Shown: positions 37,300-45,889 of the stretch, in pieces
Layout of the letters: every line of letters begins with the position of its first letter
Position numbering within the stretch: position 1 is the first letter of the stretch
Assembly: GCF_001514125.1 (NCBI RefSeq)
Contig: NZ_KQ948556.1
Span: forward strand, 208,352-272,351
Source: Streptomyces longwoodensis
Lineage (GTDB): Bacteria > Actinomycetota > Actinomycetes > Streptomycetales > Streptomycetaceae
Direction: 5' to 3'
Length of the DNA: 64,000 bases
Notes under the pieces: model-generated
The model's database searches: none
Told to the model about the DNA's origin: nothing
What the model saw: the letters and a program-made list of their open reading frames with translations, nothing else
Made by a program: the position numbers and the translations under genes

Positions 37300-37356
37300 G
37301 GAGGCACCCCCGTATTGACGTTGGCAATCATGCCGGCGCTCAGCACGGGAAGGAGG

Positions 37357-37720
37357 CTACGGCATGACTGCGACAACCGCTTGTCTGTTGCTCTGATCTG
37401 GGTGGTAGCCGATGAAGGTCCGTCCCGGATCGAGGCTATGGCGCTGGCTCACCTCCGCTACCTGCCCCAGTAGGTCCCTGCGTGTTGGGTGGTCCACGGG
37501 CATGCCAACGCCAATCCCGGCGCTTGGTCTGGCTTGGCGAACCACGCGGACAGCGCATAAAAGCATCCGGCGTACCACTCCTCAGGAGATGAGGAGAAGC
37601 CTTGGAAGGCCAGCTCTCTTACGCCGTGATCCGCAGCGCCATCACCTGATAGTTCTTCTGCAAGCCAGGCATGTTGGCTGCGGTAGCAGGACAGGCGATC
37701 GAACCTTGGGGTCCACCGAG
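37357..37720 (-). pseudogene. Frameshifted remnant of a small unrecognised gene
   Basis: On the minus strand one frame gives RELAFQGFSSSPEEWYAGCFYALSAW.. and a second, taking over near 37530, gives PSAGIGVGMPVDHPTRRDLLGQVAEVSQ and ends VVAVMP at 37357. Joined with one frameshift they make a sensible protein tail of about 110 residues, so this is probably a decayed or sequencing-shifted gene. No family is recognised. Confidence 0.5.
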
Positions 37721-37881
37721 CCGCATCGACTCTTTTGTACTGTGCCGGTTTGTACTGTGCCGGGCGACAGCCGGGCCAGTCCCGCTCCCGCTCAGTCTGC
37801 TTCCGGCCGGTTCCGCGCACGATAGGCTCGACCAGGCACTTTTGCATCGTGTCCGTGAGGAAAGCCTGGGGAGGCCGGACG

Positions 37882-40800
37882 GTGACAGCTCAGTCAGGCA
37901 TGTCGGCACCGAGGCCCGGCGTACCAAAGCCGGGCCTGCCGCGCCCCGCCCGGCAGTGGTTCCAGGAGCGTCCCTCGCCGTACCCGTGGGAGCAGGACGC
38001 CCTGGAGCATGTGCGGGGGCTCATGCCCCAGGCCGAGCCCTTTCGCGCCTGGGCCACCTTCTCCTTCACCGCGATGTCCGGCCGCGTCAACGAGTGCGAT
38101 CTACTGATCGCCGTTCCCGCCGGCCTCTTTCTCATCGAGATCAAGGGGCATCTGGGGCAGCTCCGGAACACCGGGTCGACCTGGAACTTCCAGGGACCTG
38201 ACCGCATGCGGACCATCAACAATCCCCTGCACCTGACCGACCTGAAGTCCAAGGAGCTGAAGAGCCAGCTCCAGTGGGCGGCCCGCAAACTGGGCCTGTC
38301 CGAGCGGGTGGTCCCGCGGGTCGAGCCTGCTGTGTTCCTGTCGTCGCCCGTCCTGGAGAGCCACCTAGACGAGGTTCAGCAGATCAAGGTCTACGGCCGT
38401 GACGACGGCGGCAGCGGCCTGAAGCGGATCTGGCAGGACTTCCTCGGCCTGCCCCCGGAGCGTCCCGACCGGCGCATCACGCCGGAGTTCTCGCGGCACA
38501 CTCTGCCGCAGCTGCTCAAGGCGATCGGGATCCGCCAGTCCACGGCCCATCTCCGCTTCGGCGACGCCTGGAAGATGGAGCCGCACCCGATCGACGCCGG
38601 ACCCTCCTGGGAGGATCGCCTGGCTACCCGGGACGACGGCCTCGTCCAGGAGGAGGGCCGGGTCCGTATCTATCTGGTGAGCCAGATGGCGACGGAGGCG
38701 GCCCGCAAGGGAACCGAACGCGCTGCGCGCCGGGAGTACCAGGTGCTGCAGGGCATCACCCACCGCGGCATCGTCGACGCGCTCGACTACCGAGAGCACC
38801 AGGGCGGACCGGCGATCCTCTTCCGCCACCGGCACGGCGATCTCCGACTCGACCAGTACCTGGACACCTACGGCGGCAGGCTCACGCCCGAGATCCGCCT
38901 GGACCTGGTCCGGCAGCTCGCCGAGGCGGTCCGCTACGCGCACAACCGCTCGCTCTACCACCGGGCGCTCGCCGCCCGTTCCGTGTGCGTGTCGTTCCGG
39001 GCCGACGGGGCGGCTCCCGAGCTGCGGATCACCGACTGGCAGACCGCGGCGCGGGACTTCAACAGCAATGCCACCTTCTTCCGGTCCATCGGCGGCTCCG
39101 CCCTTGACGCCGCCCTGATCGAGGATGCGGCCCGCGTCTATCTCGCCCCCGAGTCGGACCAGCCATATGCGGATCCGGCCGACTTGGACATCTTCGGTCT
39201 CGGCGCACTGGCCTACCTGATCCTCACCGGCCGCCCGCCGGCTACCCAGCGCAGCGACCTCGCCGAACGGCTCCGCAGCGACGGCGGGCTCCGCCTGTTC
39301 GCGGTGGCCGACGGCCTGCCCGACGCACTCGACGACCTGGTCTTCCGGGCGACCCGCTCTGACGTCGACGAGCGCCTCGGCTCGGCCGAGGCGTTCCTGG
39401 ACCTGCTGGACGTGGCGGAACGCGCCAGCATTTTCCCGGACTCTCCGGCGGCGGCCTGCGTCGACCCGCTCGAAGCGGTGCCCGGTCAGGCGCTCGACGC
39501 CGAGTGGACGGTACGCCGTGTCCTGGGCACCGGCGCCACCGCCCGCGCCCTGCTCGTAGAGCGGGCCACGGAGGACGAGGACAGCCGCACCCAGCTCGAC
39601 GAGCACGTCTTTAAGGTCGCCCTCGACGAGGAGAAGGCGGGGCGGCTGCGCGCTGAGGAACGGGCGCTGCGCAAGGTCGGCGGCGGCTCCGTCGTCCAGT
39701 TGCGCGGCGAGGGACTGCGGGAGCTCGGCGGGCGGACCGTCCTGGAGCTGGAGTATGCCGGTGCGCAGTCGCTCGGCGAGCGGCTGCGCGGCAAGGGGCA
39801 GCTCAGCTACCACGACCTGGAGCGCTTCGCCGACGACCTGTTCCGCGCCCTGGACCAGCTCGCCGCGCAGGGCGTGCGCCACCGCGACATCAAACCGGAC
39901 AACTTCGGCATCCAGCGTCGCAAGGACCGCACCCGACAGCTCAAGCTGTTCGACTTCTCCCTGACGGACGCGTCCGACCGGGATGTGAAGGCCGGCACGC
40001 GCGGCTACCTCGACCCGTTCCTCGGATCGATGCGCCGCGCCCACTACGACGACCACGCTGAGCGGTACGCCGCCGCCGTCACCCTCCACGAGATGGCGAG
40101 CGGCGAGCGTCCGCTGTGGGGCGAGGGGCAGCTCGATCCGCTGACCAACGACTCGGCCGAACTCCACGTCGCAACCGAGCTGTTCGAGCCCGCGCTGCGC
40201 GACGGCCTCACCGCCTTCTTCCAGCGTGCGCTGCACCGGGACACCGAGCAGCGCTTCGACACGCTGCGGCAGATGTGGGACGCGTGGCGTGAGGTGTTCC
40301 GGGCGGCCGACGAGACAGCGCCCGCCACGACCCCCTCCACCGTCGGCAGCCCCTCCGACGACCCGGTAGCGGCCCGCGACCGGGCCGCCGCGGCGGCCGA
40401 CCTGACGACGCCGCTGGACGCCGCCGGCCTGTCCCCGCGTGCCGTGTCGGTGGCGGGCGGACTGGGCGCGACGACGGTCGGTCAGCTGCTGGACATCCAG
40501 CCGTACGCCATCTCCAAGGCGCGTGGCGCGGGAAACCTCGTCCGCAAGGAACTCAACCGGCGCCGCAGGCAGTGGGCCACCGCGCTGCGCCCGGTAGCGC
40601 CGTACGCGCCCCGCAGGCAGGCGCCGGACGACACCGGCCGGAAGCACTCCGCCCTCGGCGACGGCGAGCCCCGCGTCCTGTCGATAGACGACATGGCCGC
40701 GCTCCTCGCCCCCGAGCCGGGCCGCAAGGGCTCCCACCGCGCCGACGTCGTACGCCTCACCCTGGGCCTGCCCCCGGACGACGGCGGACTCTCCCCGCTC

Positions 40801-42321
40801 GGCGCCTGGCCCGTGCAGGCCCGCGTCGCCGACCACTTGGGCATCAAGCAGACCTCCGTCTCCCGGCACCACCGCAATGAGATCAAGAAGTGGGCGGAGG
40901 CGGACTGGCTGGACCCGGTCCGCACCGAGCTGACCGAGATCATCCAGTCGGTGGGCCGGGTGATGACCGCCGACGAGGCGGCGGCTGAACTCCGGGCCCG
41001 GCACGGCGCGGGGGCGGACACGCCCGAGCGGACGCTCGCCAGGGCCCTGGCTGTCGTCCGGGCCGCGGCCGACGCGGAGACCACCGAACAACCGGACGAG
41101 GACCCCGACGGGCAGCACGAGCCCCGGTTCGACGTGCACCGGCGCGGTGAGACCGTCCTGCTCGCCGCTGAATCCCTGCCGGGTGCGGACGACCCCAGCC
41201 CGCGGGAGCTGGCGGACTACGCGGCGCTCCTCAGCCAGGCCGCCGAACGACTGGCACGGCAGGACCCGCTGCCCGGCCGCGGCGAGGTCCTGCGCGTCCT
41301 GCGCTCCGTGGCCGCGCCCGACGGTCTGGCCCCGCTCGCCGACACCCGTCTGGTGTCCCTCGCCGCCGCGACGGCCCCCGGTGTCGCGGCCACGCCCCGG
41401 CTGGAGCTGTATCCGCTTGACCTGAGCCTGGAGCGGGCGCTGCGCATCTCCCAGGCGGGCGCGGGTGTCCGCCGGGACCGGGGGATCACCGTCGCCGAGC
41501 TGGTGGCGCGGCTGCGCGCCCGATTCCCGGGCCTGGAGCTGGTGTCGGGTTCCCGGGAACCCACCCATGTGGAACTGCTGGACGCCCTGGAAGGGGCGCG
41601 CTTCGACCTCGTCTACGACGACGAGGCGGAGAAGTTTGTCCCCAGGGCGCCGGAGTCGCGGGGCCCGTGGAGCTCCACCGGCGCCCTCACCAGTTACCAG
41701 CCGCCCACCCCCGTCACCCGGGCCGACCGGGAGGACCCGCACGGCCCGCTGCGGGAGCGGCTCAGCGCCGTGGCGGAGCGGGGCGGTTTCCTCGCCCTCA
41801 CGGTCAAGGCGAACGCGTTCGCGGGAGCGGCGGAGACCGTCGCGGCCGCATTCCCGGTCGAGGCCGTGGACCTGTCGGCCGTGTTCCTCACCGCCTTCCG
41901 CGCCCTGGCCGCGGAGAAGGGACAGGACTGGCAGAAGGTCCTGCGCGCCGACAGCCTCTCCACTCCCGGCAACATCAAGCCGGGGCTGGCGTCCTTCGTC
42001 CGGGTGGTCTGGCTGCGCGTGGAGGAGGCGGTACTGGCCCGCGCCGACGCGCCGCGCACCGTGCTGTTCCTCCACGACGCCGGCCTGGTCGCCCGGTACT
42101 GGGACGAGGGCGGTCACGCCTTCCTGGTCCGGCTCCAGAACGCGGCCCGCCGCCCCGCCGACGCGCCGCACGGCCTGTGGCTGCTGTGCACGGTCGAGAC
42201 ACGCGCCCAAGAGCCGAAGCTGGACGGTCGGACGGTGGAGGTGATCGGCGGGGACGGCGAACGGGAGCAACTGGATCGGGAGTTCCTGGACTCGCTGCGC
42301 GTGTCGGCTGGCACGGGCTGA
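37882..42321 (+). CDS. pglW: BREX type 2 protein kinase PglW with NERD domain
   Basis: A protein of 1479 residues from a GTG at 37882 (GGGAGG seven bases upstream); a longer frame upstream is not supported. Order: NERD nuclease-related domain (about 30-140, with NECDLLIAVPAGLFLIEIKG); a kinase-like domain at about 215-480 that has HRAL where HRD is expected and so looks inactive; an intact kinase domain at about 540-840 with glycine loop LGTGATA, His667-Arg-Asp669 in HRDIKPDN, and DFS in place of DFG; then a helix-hairpin-helix like RNA polymerase alpha-CTD (LSPRAVSVAGGLGATTVGQLLDI) and further helical DNA-binding-like segments. PglW is a Ser/Thr kinase required for the S. coelicolor Pgl phage growth limitation system. 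It is separated from pglX by an opposing operon. Confidence 0.93.
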   Translation: MTAQSGMSAPRPGVPKPGLPRPARQWFQERPSPYPWEQDALEHVRGLMPQAEPFRAWATFSFTAMSGRVNECDLLIAVPAGLFLIEIKGHLGQLRNTGSTWNFQGPDRMRTINNPLHLTDLKSKELKSQLQWAARKLGLSERVVPRVEPAVFLSSPVLESHLDEVQQIKVYGRDDGGSGLKRIWQDFLGLPPERPDRRITPEFSRHTLPQLLKAIGIRQSTAHLRFGDAWKMEPHPIDAGPSWEDRLATRDDGLVQEEGRVRIYLVSQMATEAARKGTERAARREYQVLQGITHRGIVDALDYREHQGGPAILFRHRHGDLRLDQYLDTYGGRLTPEIRLDLVRQLAEAVRYAHNRSLYHRALAARSVCVSFRADGAAPELRITDWQTAARDFNSNATFFRSIGGSALDAALIEDAARVYLAPESDQPYADPADLDIFGLGALAYLILTGRPPATQRSDLAERLRSDGGLRLFAVADGLPDALDDLVFRATRSDVDERLGSAEAFLDLLDVAERASIFPDSPAAACVDPLEAVPGQALDAEWTVRRVLGTGATARALLVERATEDEDSRTQLDEHVFKVALDEEKAGRLRAEERALRKVGGGSVVQLRGEGLRELGGRTVLELEYAGAQSLGERLRGKGQLSYHDLERFADDLFRALDQLAAQGVRHRDIKPDNFGIQRRKDRTRQLKLFDFSLTDASDRDVKAGTRGYLDPFLGSMRRAHYDDHAERYAAAVTLHEMASGERPLWGEGQLDPLTNDSAELHVATELFEPALRDGLTAFFQRALHRDTEQRFDTLRQMWDAWREVFRAADETAPATTPSTVGSPSDDPVAARDRAAAAADLTTPLDAAGLSPRAVSVAGGLGATTVGQLLDIQPYAISKARGAGNLVRKELNRRRRQWATALRPVAPYAPRRQAPDDTGRKHSALGDGEPRVLSIDDMAALLAPEPGRKGSHRADVVRLTLGLPPDDGGLSPLGAWPVQARVADHLGIKQTSVSRHHRNEIKKWAEADWLDPVRTELTEIIQSVGRVMTADEAAAELRARHGAGADTPERTLARALAVVRAAADAETTEQPDEDPDGQHEPRFDVHRRGETVLLAAESLPGADDPSPRELADYAALLSQAAERLARQDPLPGRGEVLRVLRSVAAPDGLAPLADTRLVSLAAATAPGVAATPRLELYPLDLSLERALRISQAGAGVRRDRGITVAELVARLRARFPGLELVSGSREPTHVELLDALEGARFDLVYDDEAEKFVPRAPESRGPWSSTGALTSYQPPTPVTRADREDPHGPLRERLSAVAERGGFLALTVKANAFAGAAETVAAAFPVEAVDLSAVFLTAFRALAAEKGQDWQKVLRADSLSTPGNIKPGLASFVRVVWLRVEEAVLARADAPRTVLFLHDAGLVARYWDEGGHAFLVRLQNAARRPADAPHGLWLLCTVETRAQEPKLDGRTVEVIGGDGEREQLDREFLDSLRVSAGTG

Positions 42322-42367
42322 GCGGCGGCCGGCCGGCACCGGCCGCCGCACCTATCAAGGTTGATAG
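42322..42367. terminator. Perfect GC hairpin plus CTATCAA-GG-TTGATAG palindrome after pglW
   Basis: GCGGCGGCCGG / CCGGCCGCCGC (42322-42332 and 42339-42349) is a perfect 11-bp stem at the pglW stop, and a separate 7-bp perfect palindrome (42352-42367) lies just before the stop of the convergent NTPase gene. The first fits a bidirectional terminator; the second is AT-richer and looks like a protein site. Confidence 0.75.
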
Positions 42368-42368
42368 T

Positions 42369-43817
42369 TCAGGACTTACGGGGAACCCCGCCCTTGCGGC
42401 CGATGTCGAACGCCAGCCGGTACACGTCGGGGAGGTCGAGCGCGCCGCTGGTGCGTTCGGTCAGGACGCCGAGTTCGACCAGTTCATCTATCAGTCCGAT
42501 GGGGTCGTCAGCGGCGGCGCGGGGACCACTGTTCTCGTCGTCGTCCTCCCGCATATGGCGCAGGATTTCCGTGAGACCGCCACGCTCCCAGCACTGGCGG
42601 ACGACGGACGGCTCTATCGGCACCCGCTCGCCCTCGAGCTGTTCGATCGCCGTCGCGGCCCAGCCGATGTCCTCCTTCAGCTCGTCCACCCTGACCCGCG
42701 ACGCCTCGTGCAGACTCTCCCGGATCGCCTCGTAGTGCAGCGGGTACTGCTGCGTGGCGTACCGCTCCGCCGTCAGGTCCGTGGCCGTGCGCAGCGCGAG
42801 CAGCCAGGTCCTTGGGCTCACGCGTCCCTTGCCGTCCTGGAGATGGTTCGGTACCCAGGTGAAGGTGTGGCCCTTGCGCCGGTCGGTCCCCATGTACGGC
42901 CCCGCGAGGGCGACGAAAGCCCGTTCCTGGCACTTCTCGTCGGCGATCAGGTCGACCGGGGCGACGAACCGCCCTTCACTCTGTACCAACCACTCGCCGT
43001 ACTGCGCCCGGAACTTCTCCGCCTCGGCACTCGGATGGTTGCCCAGCCGGTGGAAGAGCAGCCCGTAGAGATTCTCTCGGCTCCATGTCAGGTCGGCCGC
43101 GTTAGCCCCCAGCTTCGAGGCGTCCGGAAACGTCTTGGGTGCGCTGTCGTACATGTCCGGGCGTACGAAGATCTTGGCACGCAGGGCCCCCGTGGTCAGC
43201 CGCAGTTCCAGTGCCACCTGGAACAGTGCCGACACCAGCCGGTCGGCGGTCTTGCGGTCCGCGTGGAGGTGATCGAGGGCGTCGAAGAGCAGCACGCGTG
43301 TCTCGCCGCTGTCCCGCGCCTCCCGGTCGGCTTTGCGTAGTGCGTCCTCGTAAGCGTCCTCGTTCTCCTCGGCCCACCGGATGCGGTCGGCCCAGTCGGG
43401 GATGCTCGCGATCTCCGGAATGCCGAGCGCCATCATCACGACAGCACACCAGAAGACCTCGGGATCGGTTCCTTCGCGCAACAGTCGGGCGATCCTACGC
43501 TTGCCCGGATATGGGGTGTCGGCGCTGCCCCCGGTGGTGAACCCGGTGGTGACTCTGACCCGCCGCAGCCGCGGCATCATGTACGACCGCGCGGCCACCT
43601 CCCGCAGCTCGGGATCGGTCAGTGCCTTCGCCCAGTACGTCTTGCCGGTGCCGCGCGCGCCCCGGACCACCGTCACGTCCGGGTCGAGCGCGAGGCGGTG
43701 GCTGGACGGCGTGAACAGCCGCCGCAAGTCGGGGCCGTCCGTGTCCGCGTCGAGCGCGACACCGAGGGCCCTGGTGATCAGGGTGCGGTACTCGTCGGTG
43801 GTCGGTGCGGCGGTCAT
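42369..43817 (-). CDS. P-loop NTPase of the three-gene insert
   Basis: A protein of 482 residues, with its start overlapping the previous stop as ATGA. Walker A is GARGTGKT (53-60); a Walker B-like LLFDALDHLHADR follows, with an Arg/Lys-rich region between (ARSYMMPRLRRVRVTTGF). The C-terminal half is helical with a likely winged-helix end (DPIGLIDELVELGVLTERTSGALDLPDVYRLAF). It is probably an oligomeric STAND- or AAA-like switch. No close family is known to me. It is third of three genes read away from pglX. Confidence 0.75.
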   Translation of the reverse strand: MTAAPTTDEYRTLITRALGVALDADTDGPDLRRLFTPSSHRLALDPDVTVVRGARGTGKTYWAKALTDPELREVAARSYMMPRLRRVRVTTGFTTGGSADTPYPGKRRIARLLREGTDPEVFWCAVVMMALGIPEIASIPDWADRIRWAEENEDAYEDALRKADREARDSGETRVLLFDALDHLHADRKTADRLVSALFQVALELRLTTGALRAKIFVRPDMYDSAPKTFPDASKLGANAADLTWSRENLYGLLFHRLGNHPSAEAEKFRAQYGEWLVQSEGRFVAPVDLIADEKCQERAFVALAGPYMGTDRRKGHTFTWVPNHLQDGKGRVSPRTWLLALRTATDLTAERYATQQYPLHYEAIRESLHEASRVRVDELKEDIGWAATAIEQLEGERVPIEPSVVRQCWERGGLTEILRHMREDDDENSGPRAAADDPIGLIDELVELGVLTERTSGALDLPDVYRLAFDIGRKGGVPRKS

Positions 43818-45217
43818 GAGGACTCCGGGGCGGGGTGCGGTGGCAGCAGCAGACGCTCCACCGTAGTCGTGAAGGTCCGGTACGCGGCGTCGACGAACGG
43901 CAGCTCGGGCCAGTCGCGGCTGCGCAAGGGGTCCAGCCCCACCAGGTCGTTGCCGAAGAGGATGGGGATGGCGGCGTGCGGCGCGGCGTCGTCCTCCAGC
44001 GGAGGGTGGTACAGCTCGTCGCCTTCGTCGTCCGCGCCCTCCTCGTCCGTGTCGAGCTGGTCGTACAGGGTCGAGGCGAACAGTGTCTGGGCGCGGTCGA
44101 TCAAGGCGGGCAGCCGCTTCGCGTCCCCGGCGGAGTGGAACATGGCCGCCACGATCCGCAGCCGCTCCCGCAGCTCCCGGGCTAGGACCGGACGCCGCTG
44201 CCACTGCGTGAACAGCATCTTGTAACCCTCCCAGGTGGAGGGGTTGTCCACCGCGAACAGCAGGGCGAGTCCGCTGAGATGGGTCAGAGTGACCGCCGCG
44301 ATGTCGTGCATGCCGGCCCTGCTGTCCAGCAGGACGACGTCCGGGGGCCGTGACAGCTCAGTCACCTGGTCCTCGCAGGCGGCGATCGCCTCTTCCAGCC
44401 GCGCGGCGAACGGCCGTTCGCGGTCACCTGGGTTGAGCCCGGCGAGGTCGCTGTAGATGCGGTTGAGTTTGGCGAGGTAGTCGTACGGCTCGCCGTTGCG
44501 CTCCAGGGGGCGGCCGCCCGCCGGCGCCAGCCACACCTCCCCGTTGCCCTTGACGGGCAGCGCGGAGCTGCGTGCCACCAGTTCCAGCCCGTCGGCGTTG
44601 CCGACGCCGCCCTCTATCAGGTGGTCGACGATGCCGTGGCGGGGGATGCCGGCGGGGTCCTCCAGCAGGTTAGACACGCCCGGTGACTCCAAGTCGAGGT
44701 CCACCACGAGCACGCAGCGGCCCGTTCCGGCCAGGTACCGGGCGAGGACGGCGGTGGCGGTGGTGCGTCCGACCCCGCCCTTGAAGCCGTACAGCGCCAC
44801 CCTCCGATCCCGGCGCCCGGGGGCCCCGTCGGAAGGGGTGGGGACGCTGCGGGCCCAGTCGCTGCCGATGACGGTCCGCTCCAGGGAGTGGACGCTGCCC
44901 GCGGAGCCCTGCCGGGGGCTGACCGGTACGCGCTCCTCGGCGTCGAAGTACAGCTCGGGCGCGAAGAGCTTGTCGCCGAAGAGGAGGGGTTCCAGTCCCG
45001 TGAAGGGGCGCGTGGCAGCGGTGAACGCGTCTCGGAGGGCCACTACGGTGGGGTCGTCGTGGGCGAGGGGGCATCCCCGGTCGTCGATGAGGATGCAGCT
45101 TCGGCCGAGCACGTCCCGGGTGACGACGATGTCCATGCCGAACTGTGAGGCGGCCTGCCGGGCGTGGTCGAGGGCGGCCTGCCAGGCGGTGTCGAACCGC
45201 GCGCGGGATCGGCTCAT
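43814..45217 (-). CDS. KGGVGR-variant ParA-like ATPase
   Basis: A protein of 467 residues. After about 140 residues of unfamiliar N-terminal domain comes a ParA/MinD fold: GFKGGVGRTTATAVLARYLAG, where the signature Lys of the P-loop GKT is Arg151 while the deviant Walker Lys146 is kept; then VVDLDLESPGVSNLL (switch/Walker B) and VVLLDSRAGMHDIAAVTL. Such KGGVGR proteins are a recognisable variant group; ATP may bind without normal hydrolysis. Start and stop overlap both neighbours (ATGA), so the three proteins are made together. Confidence 0.82.
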   Translation of the reverse strand: MSRSRARFDTAWQAALDHARQAASQFGMDIVVTRDVLGRSCILIDDRGCPLAHDDPTVVALRDAFTAATRPFTGLEPLLFGDKLFAPELYFDAEERVPVSPRQGSAGSVHSLERTVIGSDWARSVPTPSDGAPGRRDRRVALYGFKGGVGRTTATAVLARYLAGTGRCVLVVDLDLESPGVSNLLEDPAGIPRHGIVDHLIEGGVGNADGLELVARSSALPVKGNGEVWLAPAGGRPLERNGEPYDYLAKLNRIYSDLAGLNPGDRERPFAARLEEAIAACEDQVTELSRPPDVVLLDSRAGMHDIAAVTLTHLSGLALLFAVDNPSTWEGYKMLFTQWQRRPVLARELRERLRIVAAMFHSAGDAKRLPALIDRAQTLFASTLYDQLDTDEEGADDEGDELYHPPLEDDAAPHAAIPILFGNDLVGLDPLRSRDWPELPFVDAAYRTFTTTVERLLLPPHPAPESS

Positions 45218-45726
45218 GCGCGAGTCCTCGTTCCGAGGATGCCGGCCTGCTCATGGGCGGCGATGAGGGCGTACGCGGCCTCTAGGTGCCGATCGATGTC
45301 CGCCTCGGTGATGGCGGTGCCGTCGCAGTAGCGATCCGCGACGTCCCAGCCGGCGAACGGGTTCTCCCAGATGAGCTGCGTGAACAGCGCGCTCGATCCG
45401 CCTCCCCCGCGGCGGTGGGCGACGGCCGTGAGGTGTTCCCACAGCTCGGGGAGGTGCCCGTGCTTGTTGGTCCACTGCGGCTTCTTCCGGGAGCGGTCCA
45501 GGTACTTCACCTCCGGGTGCTCCGGCTTGTTCGAAGCGTCGAGTCGGGACCCGAAGAAGTCGATCAGGATGGCCTTGACGGCGCATTCCGCCGCCAGCCC
45601 GGCCAGATGGTCGGCGGATATCCGCAGGTCCTTGGCGGCGGCCAGCATGGCCGCGCGATAGTGGTTCCTGCTCGCCGTCGCGAACGCGGGCGGCGGCGGT
45701 GCCGCGGAGGGTGTCGAGGCCGTCAC
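45214..45726 (-). CDS. Small HEPN-like helical protein
   Basis: About 170 residues from a GTG at 45726 (another GTG is at 45735). No ribosome site is seen, but a TTGATC / TAAAGT-like promoter abuts the start, so it may be leaderless. The core RNHYRAAMLAAAKDLRISADHL, then LAAECAVKAILIDFF, resembles HEPN/nucleotidyltransferase-partner helices. The Rx4-6H ribonuclease motif of active HEPN toxins is absent. It heads the three-gene operon and is divergent from pglX. Confidence 0.65.
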   Translation of the reverse strand: MTASTPSAAPPPPAFATASRNHYRAAMLAAAKDLRISADHLAGLAAECAVKAILIDFFGSRLDASNKPEHPEVKYLDRSRKKPQWTNKHGHLPELWEHLTAVAHRRGGGGSSALFTQLIWENPFAGWDVADRYCDGTAITEADIDRHLEAAYALIAAHEQAGILGTRTRA

Positions 45727-45889
45727 GACGATCACTTTAACGAGTCGATCAAGACGGCTGCGGGGGCTTTTCCCAGATCGCGACGACCCTGGGCCGCCGG
45801 ACGGGGGCGCTGGTGCGGCAGGATGGGAGGTCCGGTCCGCGGATGACGCGGTGGGGCGCTGACGCGGTGCAGGGAGAAGGAAGCGAAGA
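45727..45889. promoter_or_regulatory. Divergent promoter region for the insert operon and pglX
   Basis: 163 bp hold the start signals of the minus-strand HEPN-like operon and of pglX, so transcription of defence core and insert may be controlled together. A GGGAGAAGG ribosome site serves pglX. No clear operator is seen. Confidence 0.5.

Noticed and set aside
38365..42351. A 1328-codon antisense frame to pglW
   Set aside because: Antisense shadow frames of this length are common at this GC; the product has no domain and would be incompatible with the intact kinase.
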